From: Halioglobus maricola
GTDB taxonomy: Bacteria; Pseudomonadota; Gammaproteobacteria; Pseudomonadales; Halieaceae
Direction: 5' to 3'
Assembly (NCBI RefSeq): GCF_009388985.1
Contig: NZ_CP036422.1
Location: 3,114,501 to 3,178,500 of the forward strand
DNA length: 64,000 nucleotides
Below are positions 1-8,867 of this stretch, one piece after another. The notes beneath the pieces were generated by a model, which worked only from the letters and a program-made list of their open reading frames with translations, was not told the origin of the DNA and ran no database searches. A program made the position numbers and the translations under genes. Position 1 is the stretch's first letter, and each line of letters starts with the position of its first letter.

Positions 1-747
1 GGCAGAGAAAATACCCTTTTCCTGGTTGGTCATTGCGGGGCCATCGAGGAAGCCAGCAACGTGTACAGCGTTGTCGCCGAATTCTACACCGGTCTCGTCA
101 GACTTGATGAAGTAAGAAACCTTCAGTGAGTCAGGAGAAGCTACATACGTTGTAGTCTCGCCGTCAGAGTCAATGGTCTCAGCGAAGTTCACGTTACCGT
201 AAGATTCACCTTCCATGTCGAAGAAGTTATCACGAACCAGGTCGCAATCTTCGGGCATGCCGTCTGCATCGTGCAGAGCGTTTACAGCCAGTGCCATAGC
301 CTCATCTTCGGGAGAACCCATGGAGATGATTTCGATGTAACCAGTGTCAGCGTCGGCGCGGTAGATGCCAGGCATGGTGAACTTGTTGCCAGTCATCGCC
401 GGAGCAGTACAGCTGTTGTCGTTAGACGTCCAGGTGATGTCGTCGCCAGCTGCAGACAGGAAGCCTGTGTACATATCGTAAGGTGACAGAACAACGTTAA
501 AGTCCAGCGCGTCCATGGAATCAGTTGCGCGACGGAAGCGGAACTTGATGACCTGGGTCTGGGCTGAAGTGTTGATGATGTTTACGCCGGTGGCATACCC
601 TTCCAATACTGTGTAGTAAGGAACGATAGCCAGGTCGCCAAGCTCAGTCGAACTTGCGTAGGACTGTGCATTCGCAACACCCGCGTAGCCAGCGGTTGCA
701 GTTGCAACTGCAGCGGCGAGGCCAAGAGGCTTGAAATTTGCGTTCAT
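1..747 (-). CDS. Exported protein of unknown function, C-terminus outside window
   Basis: The frame is open from an ATG at 747 to the window edge (249 codons, no stop), so only the N-terminal part is seen. An AGGAG stands 7 bases before the ATG. The protein starts with a positively charged stretch and a long Ala-rich hydrophobic segment ending in VANA-Q, a typical Sec signal peptide cleaved near residue 27. The mature part has strand-like segments (LAIVPYYTV, VIKFRFRRA) and two cysteines that could form a disulfide (in DNSCTAP and EDCDLV). I do not recognise a domain. It is likely periplasmic, outer-membrane associated or secreted. The type II secretion operon lies upstream on the same strand, which makes it a possible substrate, but nothing in the sequence proves this. 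Confidence 0.8.
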   Translation of the reverse strand, partial: MNANFKPLGLAAAVATATAGYAGVANAQSYASSTELGDLAIVPYYTVLEGYATGVNIINTSAQTQVIKFRFRRATDSMDALDFNVVLSPYDMYTGFLSAAGDDITWTSNDNSCTAPAMTGNKFTMPGIYRADADTGYIEIISMGSPEDEAMALAVNALHDADGMPEDCDLVRDNFFDMEGESYGNVNFAETIDSDGETTTYVASPDSLKVSYFIKSDETGVEFGDNAVHVAGFLDGPAMTNQEKGIFSA

Positions 748-801
748 AGGAGACTCCTAATATTTAGTCTTGTTTACAACCTAAAAGTAAAGTTGCTAGC
801 G

Positions 802-831
802 CTATTATTGCTAGCTGCAGCCAGCTGTCAA
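802..831 (-). promoter_or_regulatory. Sigma70-type promoter for the exported protein
   Basis: On the minus strand a perfect TTGACA (826-831) is followed after 17-18 bases by ATAATA or TAATAG (802-808). Transcription would start near 795, leaving a leader of about 50 bases before the ATG at 747. The octamer TTGCTAGC occurs twice inside the promoter and could be an operator half-site pair. Confidence 0.5.
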
Positions 832-844
832 CTTACATATACAG

Positions 845-1303
845 CTAATAGTTGGCACTAAACCACCACTCACTGTCGACAAGGATCCACCTCTCGTGCA
901 GTTCGCGTGGCATCGCACCAATCGCCTTAGCCGCTGCAGAGGTTTGTTTGGTGGGTTTGGACATGACCCGAACCACCACACTCGCTACAGCTGCAGACGG
1001 ATCATAATTGGTGACTTCCAAACCTGTCAACTCCCAGTTAGCCGTATATGAAAACTTTTTTACATACAGGTGCTTAGGGAACACTTCTCGATAAGCGGGC
1101 GAAGTGAATTCCCAGGCCTTTTCCCAGTCGTGCGCAATGCGTGCGCGCCACCGTTCTTCCACCCGTATTTCGAGGGCCTCGCGCTGACTATCAGTCAGCT
1201 CAGCAGACTCCTGAACGGGCTTATCACAGGCAACTAAAAGCAGGGGAAAGAGAAGTAAAAGGGGGCGCAATAACTTAGCTAACATACTGTTTTTCTTGAT
1301 CAT
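845..1303 (-). CDS. Small lipoprotein, unknown function (possible NTF2-like fold)
   Basis: This is a 152-residue protein with a lysine-rich start, a leucine-rich core and a lipobox ending LLVAC, so it should be lipid-anchored at the cysteine. The start at MIKKN is chosen because a longer reading (to 1339) adds an untypical leader; a third ATG at MLAKLL (1285) is also possible, and no start has a strong ribosome site. The mature part has a helix-rich beginning (REALEIRVEERWRARI) and strands with aromatic residues, reminiscent of NTF2/SnoaL-like domains, but this is only an impression. It lies about 250 bases downstream of gspD on the same strand. It does not look like a known secretin pilotin. 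Confidence 0.7.
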   Translation of the reverse strand: MIKKNSMLAKLLRPLLLLFPLLLVACDKPVQESAELTDSQREALEIRVEERWRARIAHDWEKAWEFTSPAYREVFPKHLYVKKFSYTANWELTGLEVTNYDPSAAVASVVVRVMSKPTKQTSAAAKAIGAMPRELHERWILVDSEWWFSANY

Positions 1304-1555
1304 TTGGTTTCGAAGGGGCGCGATTATACGCGATGGCAACTAAAATTGATATGCGCTCCGAGGCTTCACCTCGCAACGCTAAATTCAGACCTGTTTTCCG
1401 CACAGCCCAAGGTCGGGCACGCGTTCAAGCCGAACAATAACGAGAGCGCAGTATGTTGACAGTGAACCAAGGGTGGCTCGTCATCGCTGCCCGAGGCCGG
1501 CCGTTTGTGAAAAGTACCATTTTGGTGCAGCTGGCGCTCAAGTGGCCCGCGAGGG

Positions 1556-3745
1556 TCACTGGAGCACGGGCTCCTGGACGTCAATTAGCTCAAGATTGCG
1601 CAGCCGGGAACGCATTTCCTTACTCACTTCGCGCAGCTCGCTCTCGTTATACATCACTCGGGGGGTAATAATCACAAGTAACTCAGTCCGATCCGTCGTC
1701 TCAGTATCGGTTCCGAACAAACTGCCCATCACCGGGATATTGTGCAGCCAGGGCACCCCCTGTGAGGCTTCAGTAGCATTTTCCCGGATCAGGCCACCCA
1801 ACACCACTGGCTGTCCAGAACGGACCGCCACGCGGCTCTGGATATTGCGTTCAAGAAAACGACGCTGCCCAGAGGCGTCGTCTATCGGGCCCACATCTGT
1901 CACAGACTGCATCACATCCATGGTCACCAGGCCGCCCGCGTTGACCGAGGGCTTAACCTCCAGCTTCACACCCGTATCCCGATAGGAAATTGACTGAGTC
2001 ACCCGATCGCTATCGCTGGCGAGAGACTCTGTTTGCGAATCGACCACAGGTACCTGCTGACCGACGTGGATATACGCCTCGTGATTATCGAGGACCATCA
2101 CTGAGGGCGTGGAGATGATATTGAGCAGGCTTTCCTGTGCCAGTGCATTCAGAACCGCGCTCACCTGGGCAGCAGAGTTGGTAATGGTGTATGAGAAACC
2201 AGGGACGATCGACGCTGGACTACTGACGCCCTCAAGCGATGACAGGAAGCCGGTGCCGTCGTAATCGCTGCCCAAACTGTTATTAAAGGTCCACTCTAGG
2301 CCGTAACTGAGTTCATCAGTGAGGCTGACCTCCATAATACTGGCCTCTATGATCACCTGGGTCGCGACAATATCGAGCTGCTCCAGCGCCGACTCGATAA
2401 TCCGGTACTGCATCGCGGTAGCGTATATCATCAGCGCATTGTTTTCATCGTCGGCCACCACACGCACGTCGGACACAGCTTCCATATCACCCACGACGCC
2501 GCCACCAACGCTCACCGAGGTGCTACTACTGCCGCCACCTCGGGAACCGGAGTTACCGGTGGAGAAACTACTATTGGAAAGGCTGCCACTGCGCGTGCTG
2601 CTGCCGAGGCTCTCTGAAGTCAGGCCGGGCGCTACACCACCTGCATCCCTGCTTGAGCCATTGTTGCGATCATTGCGGTTGCGGCTCTGGCCCGAATAAA
2701 TTTCGTTGATCAGGTCCGCGAGACGGCTCGCCGTGGTGTTCTGCACCGGGTAGACATACAAGCGCTGGTCATATTCCGAGTAGTGGGCCTCGTCCAGGCG
2801 CTCCACCCATTTCTGCATGGTCGCCAGATAATGGGCTCGTGGGGTGACCAGTAAAATACTATTGAGGCGCTCGACCGGAATCACTCGCACAAGGTCCTTC
2901 AGATTGGCACCTTCTCCGCCTGCATTCATCATCGCATCCAGCGCGGTGGTGACTTCATCGACACTGGAGTTCTCGAGCGGAAACAGGGCCACGGACATTC
3001 CCTGCAACTGGTCCACGTCAAAGGTGGCGACCATATCCAACCAACCATCGAGCTGAGTCCGGGTTCCCGCCAACATCAGAAGATTACGGCTGCTGTCAAC
3101 GCGCACAAATGCGGATTCCTCCGCCACCGGGCGCAAAACCTCCGCCATATTCTTGGCGCTGATGTACTGCAAGGGCACGATGATTGTGGAATAACCAGCA
3201 GCAGAGTCGCCCGCGTTCGACAGTGTTGGATTGAGGCGAGTACCTCGGCCAACGTTAGTCACCAGATAGCGGCCGTCACTGCCACGAACCATAATCGTGT
3301 CATTCGCCTTCAGCAGTGACTCAAGCACGGTCAGCAGCTGATCGCGCGGGATCGGCGTACGAGTGCGCAGGGTCACCTGCCCCTGGATCTGGTGATCCAC
3401 GGCGTAGTCCAGCTTCAGAATGTCGCCCATAATCGCATGAGTGACCTCGGCTAGCGGGGCCTGTTCAAAATTCAGGCTGACGTCTTCGCCAAGAAAACTT
3501 ACGGGCTCGCGTTTGGCCGGCAGGGCGACTGTTCTGTCGGTCCCCTTGTAGACTATCGCCTCGCGTGCTTTTGCCTCTTCATCCTGTTCAGCAACGACAG
3601 TGTCCGCCAACTCCGAAGCAGAGGTGGCCAACTGAGGCTCTGGGGTCGGCGCAGTAGCCTCGTCCTCCGGAGTATCCTCCAGAGTCGCGCAACCAGCCAG
3701 TGCAAGCAGCACCAGTGTCGACATCGAATTTCTAAGCGTTTTCAT
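1556..3745 (-). CDS. gspD: Type II secretion secretin GspD, lipidated
   Basis: This is the outer-membrane channel of the type II secretion system. The protein (729 residues from this start) has a lipobox LALAGC, four N-domains with LNFEQAPLAEVTHAIMG in the first, a Ser/Gly-rich low-complexity stretch in the third (about residues 365-410), and the secretin core with ISTPSVMVLDN and GQQVPVVDS, ending in ELLVIITPRVM. A GTG at 3778 overlaps the stop of the preceding gene, but the ATG at 3745 has AAAAGG before it and gives a classical lipoprotein signal. Lipidated secretins such as XpsD and HxcQ are known and can reach the outer membrane without a separate pilotin. It is the last gene of the eleven-gene operon. 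Confidence 0.95.
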   Translation of the reverse strand: MKTLRNSMSTLVLLALAGCATLEDTPEDEATAPTPEPQLATSASELADTVVAEQDEEAKAREAIVYKGTDRTVALPAKREPVSFLGEDVSLNFEQAPLAEVTHAIMGDILKLDYAVDHQIQGQVTLRTRTPIPRDQLLTVLESLLKANDTIMVRGSDGRYLVTNVGRGTRLNPTLSNAGDSAAGYSTIIVPLQYISAKNMAEVLRPVAEESAFVRVDSSRNLLMLAGTRTQLDGWLDMVATFDVDQLQGMSVALFPLENSSVDEVTTALDAMMNAGGEGANLKDLVRVIPVERLNSILLVTPRAHYLATMQKWVERLDEAHYSEYDQRLYVYPVQNTTASRLADLINEIYSGQSRNRNDRNNGSSRDAGGVAPGLTSESLGSSTRSGSLSNSSFSTGNSGSRGGGSSSTSVSVGGGVVGDMEAVSDVRVVADDENNALMIYATAMQYRIIESALEQLDIVATQVIIEASIMEVSLTDELSYGLEWTFNNSLGSDYDGTGFLSSLEGVSSPASIVPGFSYTITNSAAQVSAVLNALAQESLLNIISTPSVMVLDNHEAYIHVGQQVPVVDSQTESLASDSDRVTQSISYRDTGVKLEVKPSVNAGGLVTMDVMQSVTDVGPIDDASGQRRFLERNIQSRVAVRSGQPVVLGGLIRENATEASQGVPWLHNIPVMGSLFGTDTETTDRTELLVIITPRVMYNESELREVSKEMRSRLRNLELIDVQEPVLQ

Positions 3746-3774
3746 CCCATTAGACCTTTTAATTCTTGTCTGTT

Positions 3775-4506
3775 TCACTTTTTGTCGCCGCCTCTGTTAC
3801 GGTCCCCACCGCCCAGGCCCAAGCCCGAACCACCTGAGCTACCCGCTGCCGGAACCACTGGTGCCGCACGATGTCGAGCACTCGCAGGCAAAGGCTCTGC
3901 AGGTACCGGTTCTGGTTCGGCGCGCTCGGGGGCTGTTGAGGCTGCAGCGCTGCCATCCGACCGCTTGGCTGACTTCGACAGCTTACCCCGGTTCAATTGC
4001 AGCACCGCCTCATTGGCGCCGTCCACGAACCGGACTTCCGTAGGCTGCACCGAATCAAGCGTCCAGCCATTAAGGCTATCACCTACCAGCAGGCGCCGCT
4101 TTCGATCCTTACTGAGTACGATCACGCCTGCATCCTCTCCAGCGCCAAATACACCCTTAAGCGTGACACCCTTTAGCGGTTTTGCCGCGGTAGGTTCATT
4201 GACCGCGGTGAGAGGTTCCTCAGCAGCGGGTTCAAGAGGTCTGCGGGAAGGCCAGAATAATGGCCGCGACTGAATCTCCACTCGCTGCTCCTGAGCCAAT
4301 TCTCCAGGGCCACCGGCTACGGTGACACCGAGCGAATCCAGCGATGGAGGAATCGGCGCGGACAACGATGGGGACACAACCCGGAAGGCACCGAAAGCAA
4401 CGAGCAACAGCAATAATATGACTGCCGCCAGCAAAACTAACTCGGCCCGGCGCTCACTTCGCAGAGGCTCTTCGGCGCTCGAATACCTACTCCCTAGAGA
4501 GGTCAT
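3775..4506 (-). CDS. gspN: Type II secretion inner-membrane protein GspC/XpsN-like
   Basis: This 243-residue protein sits between gspM and gspD, where xpsN lies in Xanthomonas. It has one N-terminal membrane helix (about residues 25-45), then a proline-rich linker, then a domain with LKGVTLKGVFGAGEDAGVI and GDSLNGWTLDSVQ, which fits the HR/PulC domain that contacts the secretin in the periplasm. The last 70 residues are low complexity, with Ala/Pro/Glu and then a Gly-rich tail. No PDZ or coiled-coil end of a classical GspC is visible. The gene overlaps gspM by four bases. It could equally be labelled gspC; the symbol follows the xps order. Confidence 0.8.
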   Translation of the reverse strand: MTSLGSRYSSAEEPLRSERRAELVLLAAVILLLLLVAFGAFRVVSPSLSAPIPPSLDSLGVTVAGGPGELAQEQRVEIQSRPLFWPSRRPLEPAAEEPLTAVNEPTAAKPLKGVTLKGVFGAGEDAGVIVLSKDRKRRLLVGDSLNGWTLDSVQPTEVRFVDGANEAVLQLNRGKLSKSAKRSDGSAAASTAPERAEPEPVPAEPLPASARHRAAPVVPAAGSSGGSGLGLGGGDRNRGGDKK

Positions 4507-5075
4507 AACAGAGACCTCAAGGCTACGAGCTCAATCGTCGCTGTCACCTGCTGCGTTGGCTCAGCCCCCTTGCTTCGGCGCTGCCGGGTGGGCCAGACAT
4601 CAAAAGTCGCAACTGTGACTCGCGGAGAAAAGTCATTGAGAGATGCCAGCGCCCGATCAAGTGCGGGCAATTCACCCGCTACCGTCAACTTCAGACTGAC
4701 GCGATCGAACTTTTCCTCTTCCCGGACTGGCAGCAATTGGCTATTGCTAACCGCAAGACCAGCGCTGCCCATCAACTGGCGAACTTCCTTCTGCAGTGAG
4801 GTGCCCGCGGAGGCTGCGTCGATACTTGGCGGATAGACCAGATCGGCTACCTGACGGCGAACGGTCCCTGCAGAAGCGCCCAACTCTTTCTCGAACGCCT
4901 GAATGCCCTGCATACGCGCGATACGGGGCTGCAAGCGCTCGATGTCTTCCTGGTAAGACGCACGTAGCCCCCATGCGTCCACGACCAGGCTAAGATAAAC
5001 CAGCAGCGGCACTAACAACGTGAGGCCACAAATTGTCGCACTGCGCCTATGCATTTTGGCCCAGGCGATCATCAA
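4503..5075 (-). CDS. gspM: Type II secretion protein GspM
   Basis: This 190-residue bitopic inner-membrane protein has a short cytoplasmic start, one transmembrane helix (about residues 15-35, LTLLVPLLVYLSLVVDAW), a heptad-like helix (YQEDIERLQPRIARMQ) and a ferredoxin-like periplasmic domain with LKLTVAGELPALDRALASL. This is the layout of GspM/PilO proteins, which pair with GspL in the assembly platform. It overlaps both neighbours by four bases (ATGA), so translation of gspL, gspM and gspN is likely coupled. Confidence 0.85.
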   Translation of the reverse strand: MMIAWAKMHRRSATICGLTLLVPLLVYLSLVVDAWGLRASYQEDIERLQPRIARMQGIQAFEKELGASAGTVRRQVADLVYPPSIDAASAGTSLQKEVRQLMGSAGLAVSNSQLLPVREEEKFDRVSLKLTVAGELPALDRALASLNDFSPRVTVATFDVWPTRQRRSKGAEPTQQVTATIELVALRSLL

Positions 5076-6082
5076 CCCGGCTCTCCCATGGTGATTTTCA
5101 AATGGAACTGTTCCTTGTCCTGCCCTGGCACACGTCGAATCGGACTGGCAGCCGATACCCGACCATAATCAGCCTGCTCAGTTAGTACTTGCATCAGGCT
5201 CGAGGCGTCAGTCGCACGGCCACGCAAATCGATTTCAGTACCGGACATGGAGAAACGCTCAATAAAGGCATCGTCACTCAATAGACTGGTTAGACGAGCC
5301 AACTCCAGATGGGGGCTCGGATGATCCTGCTGCAGCGTGTTGATCTCAGCGATCGCCTCGTTGGCCTGGCTCAACTCTGCCCGCATCCGCGAGGCCTCAG
5401 CCGTCTCCATTTGGGTTCTTTGAGCTATCTCTTCAACGTTGCCAAGTTCCACTTTTTTCAAGCCGGCAGAGGCTGCAATCGCGACCAACACTACCAGCGC
5501 CGCACCGCCCAACATTGAAGCAACGCGCACCAATCGTCTTTTGTATCTTTCTCTGCGCTGACCTTCACCGAACCCCTCTACGACGACCTTGGCACCTTCG
5601 CTATCGACCCAAAGCTCCTGGGCTAGAGGATCATGACTGCCATATTCTTGCGCCACGTAGGTCATCGCAGCACTGCGCGATACGATAACCAGCACGACCT
5701 TGAGTTGTTGTTCGCCGCGTTCTATTACGCGCCAACCATAGCCCGTATCGTCAGCAGAGAAAGGGCTGTTGGCGTTAACCTCTAGCGCCACCACCGCGGG
5801 CAGATCGCTTTCCACGGCCAGCGGCAGTCGCAGCAGGCGGCTCAGAACCAGGTCTTCTGGCAGTAAAACAGCCGCGCAATCAGCGCCGGTCCCAGTGCAC
5901 AATTCACCCGCCTGGTAGCACGCCACGCCGTCCATTGACTGCAGCCTCACAGGTTCGTCCAGGCGCGCGCGCACTGGCGAATCATATGCCCAGAGAAAAT
6001 CGCGCCAGGCAGCGGTGAAGTGCCGCCCCAGATCGCGCATATCGTAGCCGAACAACTCCCAGTTCTGCTGCGATTCAAACAT
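5072..6082 (-). CDS. gspL: Type II secretion protein GspL
   Basis: This 336-residue protein has a cytoplasmic part of about 185 residues, a single membrane helix (about 188-208, VASMLGGAALVVLVAI) and a periplasmic part with a coiled-coil-like stretch (AEASRMRAELSQANEAIAEI) and a ferredoxin-like end. GspL recruits the ATPase GspE to the membrane and pairs with GspM. The cytoplasmic domain is short for the family (usually nearer 230-250 residues) and has PilM/PilN-like character. Identification rests on layout and operon position more than on strong motifs. A 13-base gap separates it from gspK. Confidence 0.8.
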   Translation of the reverse strand: MFESQQNWELFGYDMRDLGRHFTAAWRDFLWAYDSPVRARLDEPVRLQSMDGVACYQAGELCTGTGADCAAVLLPEDLVLSRLLRLPLAVESDLPAVVALEVNANSPFSADDTGYGWRVIERGEQQLKVVLVIVSRSAAMTYVAQEYGSHDPLAQELWVDSEGAKVVVEGFGEGQRRERYKRRLVRVASMLGGAALVVLVAIAASAGLKKVELGNVEEIAQRTQMETAEASRMRAELSQANEAIAEINTLQQDHPSPHLELARLTSLLSDDAFIERFSMSGTEIDLRGRATDASSLMQVLTEQADYGRVSAASPIRRVPGQDKEQFHLKITMGEPG

Positions 6083-6095
6083 TGCTTCGTCCCAT

Positions 6096-6959
6096 TTATT
6101 CTGATTCCCGCATCCCTTGCGCTACCACGCGCGGGGCTTCGGTACGCACCACCCGCCACGGCAGGCTCGAATTTGCACCTGACACCACGCTCACCCAACG
6201 TCGCCGCAGCCAGGTCCTGCCACCGTATTCAACAAGCGCATCTGCCCTGAACGCCGTCGGTCCGCGGTTCCTACCAGAACTCTGACCCCTTTTCAGGCCA
6301 CTAGTTCGCGACTGAGCGTCCCGTCGTTGCCGCACCGTATTGGCGCGCTCCGGATTCACTTGCTCCAATAGCCCCATCACTGCTTCTGGGGAAGCATTCC
6401 AATCGATGCCACCAGATGCCCATGGTCCAACCACAACATAGTCCCGAATAGAGTCCAGCAGACTGCGTGTCATACCATCCACCCGGAGCACGTCTTCCGG
6501 CGCATAGAAGCGATTTATGCTGCTCCCACGGCCCATGCGTGCGCCCGTTTTCGGCTGGCGCCACTGTACCACATTGTCTGCTACGATTTGCGCCTGCCCT
6601 ACATCCACAGCGCCTCCCAGGACAAAAAGTCCCATTAGAATTTCTTTGGGGGCCGTATTCAAATCGACGAGGCCATTCGCGGGCATCAGCTGCACGCGCA
6701 CCCCGATGCTGCCCAACATGTGAGCGCTCTGTGAAGCAGCCGACTGCGACGCTGCGCTGGAACCCTCGTTCAATCGCTCGAGCATGGCCAGAGCAATGGC
6801 ACCGTCGCCAGCAGCAATGGTTTTCGCTCTGGCGAGATGCAATTGGGTCATACCCGCATCGACCCGCGCATGAGAAACAATTCCTGCAACCAAAAGCGAC
6901 ATACCCGCGATAAACCAAACCACCAACGCCAGCGCCACCCCACTCTGATGTCGTCTCAT
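6096..6959 (-). CDS. gspK: Type II secretion minor pseudopilin GspK
   Basis: This 287-residue protein begins with a short basic leader and HQSG-VALALVVWF, a class III signal cut after glycine. The glutamate at mature position 5, present in the other pseudopilins, is absent, which is the rule for GspK, the tip subunit. The large body contains GLVDLNTAPKEILMGL and FYAPEDVLRVDGM, motifs of the GspK helix-hairpin insertion domain. It forms the pseudopilus tip with GspI and GspJ. The start overlaps the stop of gspJ (ATGA). Confidence 0.92.
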   Translation of the reverse strand: MRRHQSGVALALVVWFIAGMSLLVAGIVSHARVDAGMTQLHLARAKTIAAGDGAIALAMLERLNEGSSAASQSAASQSAHMLGSIGVRVQLMPANGLVDLNTAPKEILMGLFVLGGAVDVGQAQIVADNVVQWRQPKTGARMGRGSSINRFYAPEDVLRVDGMTRSLLDSIRDYVVVGPWASGGIDWNASPEAVMGLLEQVNPERANTVRQRRDAQSRTSGLKRGQSSGRNRGPTAFRADALVEYGGRTWLRRRWVSVVSGANSSLPWRVVRTEAPRVVAQGMRESE

Positions 6960-7561
6960 CGCTGCACCTGCATAATCAGCACAGGCCAGAAACGCCCGGA
7001 TGACTTGATTTGCATCCGGGTCAGCGCGGGCGCTATATTTTCTTGTTCCCAGCGGTCCACCCAGTCGTCAGTGAACTCGGGGCGGAACTCGACATAAAAT
7101 TCCTCTACTTCGGCAAGTAACACCCTGTAGGGGCCATCGTTCCAAAGGTCTGGCGAGTCACCCGACTCCGTGGGCTCTGCCCAGCGCAATACCAGCGCAT
7201 CACCTTCCTTGGCAAGCCGGACGATGTGCGACCCACCATAGGCCTCGCCGAACAGGATGGTCGACTTCCACTCAACTCCGCCGTCGCGAAGACGAAAATA
7301 CGTAGTATCCTTCCCGCCAGTACCGAGCGTGAGCCCGCCGGACGACTCCCCCACCACGGCGGCTTCCATCAAGTCACGCAAGAACCCACTGAGAGTGCGA
7401 ATTTCATCGACGCGCTCCGTCTTCCGCTCCAACGCCACCTGGGTATTACCGAGCGTGCGCAAACCCGTCACCAGCGCCAACATCACCAGCGACAAAATAC
7501 TGATAGCAACCATCACTTCGACAAGAGTAAAACCGCTGGAGGCGCGCTTGCGAGGCTTCAT
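6956..7561 (-). CDS. gspJ: Type II secretion minor pseudopilin GspJ
   Basis: This 201-residue prepilin-like protein has the cleavage motif SSG-FTLVEVMVAISIL with glutamate at mature position 5, then a long hydrophobic helix and a beta-rich body. Length and position between gspI and gspK identify it as GspJ, part of the GspI-J-K tip complex. It would be cut and methylated by a prepilin peptidase, which is not encoded in this window. It overlaps both neighbours by four bases. Confidence 0.9.
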   Translation of the reverse strand: MKPRKRASSGFTLVEVMVAISILSLVMLALVTGLRTLGNTQVALERKTERVDEIRTLSGFLRDLMEAAVVGESSGGLTLGTGGKDTTYFRLRDGGVEWKSTILFGEAYGGSHIVRLAKEGDALVLRWAEPTESGDSPDLWNDGPYRVLLAEVEEFYVEFRPEFTDDWVDRWEQENIAPALTRMQIKSSGRFWPVLIMQVQR

Positions 7562-7935
7562 CGATAGGCCTCGACCACAGAATCGAGCACTATTTGCCGG
7601 GTTTTACTACCATCGTCCCAGCTCACGACAACCCGCAAATCATGCAACTCGGCGCGCACCCGGCTGCTGCGATTCTGCTCGCGTGCATTGCTGCTGACCT
7701 CCCAGCGATAACCGCTTTCAGTTTCACCCGCATCTCCAACGCCCTTAGCCGGCACCTGGGCATTCTGCGCAAGCAAAGATCGCGCAAGCTCCACACCGTA
7801 GGCGTAGCGTTCCGCTGTACGCACATTGCGTGTTGCCCCGGTGGCTGCCTGATAGAGCGCTCCGAGCGAGAGTGAGAGAATCGCAATAGCTACCAGCATT
7901 TCCAGCAGCGAGAAGCCGCGGGATTTACGGTACAT
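7558..7935 (-). CDS. gspI: Type II secretion minor pseudopilin GspI
   Basis: This 125-residue pseudopilin has the motif SRG-FSLLEMLVAIAIL at its start. The ATG at 7935 is chosen over an upstream GTG (7959) because AGGAG stands eight bases before it and the leader then has the usual length (MYRKSRG). The gene overlaps the end of gspH by 11 bases. The family role is to nucleate the tip complex with GspJ and GspK. Confidence 0.9.
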   Translation of the reverse strand: MYRKSRGFSLLEMLVAIAILSLSLGALYQAATGATRNVRTAERYAYGVELARSLLAQNAQVPAKGVGDAGETESGYRWEVSSNAREQNRSSRVRAELHDLRVVVSWDDGSKTRQIVLDSVVEAYR

Positions 7936-8389
7936 CGAAAGGCTCCTGGCTGAGACCACCCATCAGCCAGTCAACGGAGATCACGACACCGCGCCCGGTG
8001 GGGGATTCCAGCACCACGTCTCCACCGCTGGAGCTGCCCTCAGGGTAGAACCGAATAATGCCGAGCCCGTCGCGGTTAACCTCTGCCGCGGTGGTCACCG
8101 CGAGGTTGAAGTCATCAGGCAATTGCTGCTGATCGTCTCCCAGCGCGATGACGTTGCGCTCAAGGTCAAAAGAAACATCCAGGGTACGGCCGGTGTCGAG
8201 AGAGCGCTGGCGCGCAGTGCCCAGAGTGGTAATCACCTCGCGAACCGCCTGGCGATACTGAATTGATTCGTAAAAATTTAGAGCGCCGGGCACCGTCACT
8301 GCCATCAACAGGCCGACGATGGCGATTGCTACCAACAGCTCCACCATAGTGAAGCCTGCGCTCCTACCACCGCCTCGCTGGCAGCTCAT
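7925..8389 (-). CDS. gspH: Type II secretion minor pseudopilin GspH
   Basis: This 154-residue pseudopilin has the motif SAG-FTMVELLVAIAIVGLL with glutamate at mature position 5, followed by the hydrophobic helix and a beta domain typical of GspH/FimT proteins. It joins the pseudopilus shaft to the tip. It follows gspG by 23 bases. A GGGG stands before the ATG. Confidence 0.9.
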   Translation of the reverse strand: MSCQRGGGRSAGFTMVELLVAIAIVGLLMAVTVPGALNFYESIQYRQAVREVITTLGTARQRSLDTGRTLDVSFDLERNVIALGDDQQQLPDDFNLAVTTAAEVNRDGLGIIRFYPEGSSSGGDVVLESPTGRGVVISVDWLMGGLSQEPFDVP

Positions 8390-8412
8390 TGCCCCGACCA
8401 GGTGCCAGGCAT

Positions 8413-8856
8413 TTACTGTTTCCAGTTACCCACGTCGCGATCCTCACCCTCACCTCCGGGTGTGCCATTGGCGCCGTAGGTGAAGATGTCCACTTCTGAC
8501 TTCTCGCCGGGGTATTTGTAGCTGTAGGCCCGATTCCACGGATCCATGGGGACATCGGACTTGAGGTAGGGGCCGTTCCAACCGGTGATGTTGCCGGGCT
8601 TGTTCACAAGCGCTCCCAGGCCTTCCTGGGTTGATGGGTAACGACCCACGTCCAGCTTATACATCTCCAAAGCCTGCTCCAGATCCTTGATCTGAATGCC
8701 CGCTGTCTTGGTTTTGGCTCCGCCCAGCTGATTGAGAACATTGGGGCCAACAAGCGCCATCAAGAGGCCGAGAATAGCCAGCACTACCAGCAGTTCCATC
8801 AGGGTGAAGCCGCGTTGACGGCGCTGCCCGAAGCGAGCTCTGTTGTTCAGTTCCAT
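8413..8856 (-). CDS. gspG: Type II secretion major pseudopilin GspG
   Basis: This 147-residue protein has the leader QRG-FTLMELLVVLAILGLLMALVGP, the C-terminal hallmarks of the major pseudopilin (LYKLDVGRYPSTQEGL, PWNRAYSYKYPG) and acidic residues near the end for calcium binding. It builds the pseudopilus that pushes substrates through the secretin. GAGGA precedes the ATG. It lies 11 bases after gspF. Confidence 0.97.
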   Translation of the reverse strand: MELNNRARFGQRRQRGFTLMELLVVLAILGLLMALVGPNVLNQLGGAKTKTAGIQIKDLEQALEMYKLDVGRYPSTQEGLGALVNKPGNITGWNGPYLKSDVPMDPWNRAYSYKYPGEKSEVDIFTYGANGTPGGEGEDRDVGNWKQ

Positions 8857-8867
8857 CTCTTTTTCCT

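Noticed and set aside
795-815. GCTAGC pair near 800 as a terminator hairpin
   Set aside because: Each GCTAGC is itself a palindrome, the stem is short, and the pair lies inside a clear promoter, so an operator is the more likely reading.
3759-3956. Small frame between gspN and gspD
   Set aside because: It lies entirely inside the tail of gspN in another frame and has no ribosome site or homology-like features.
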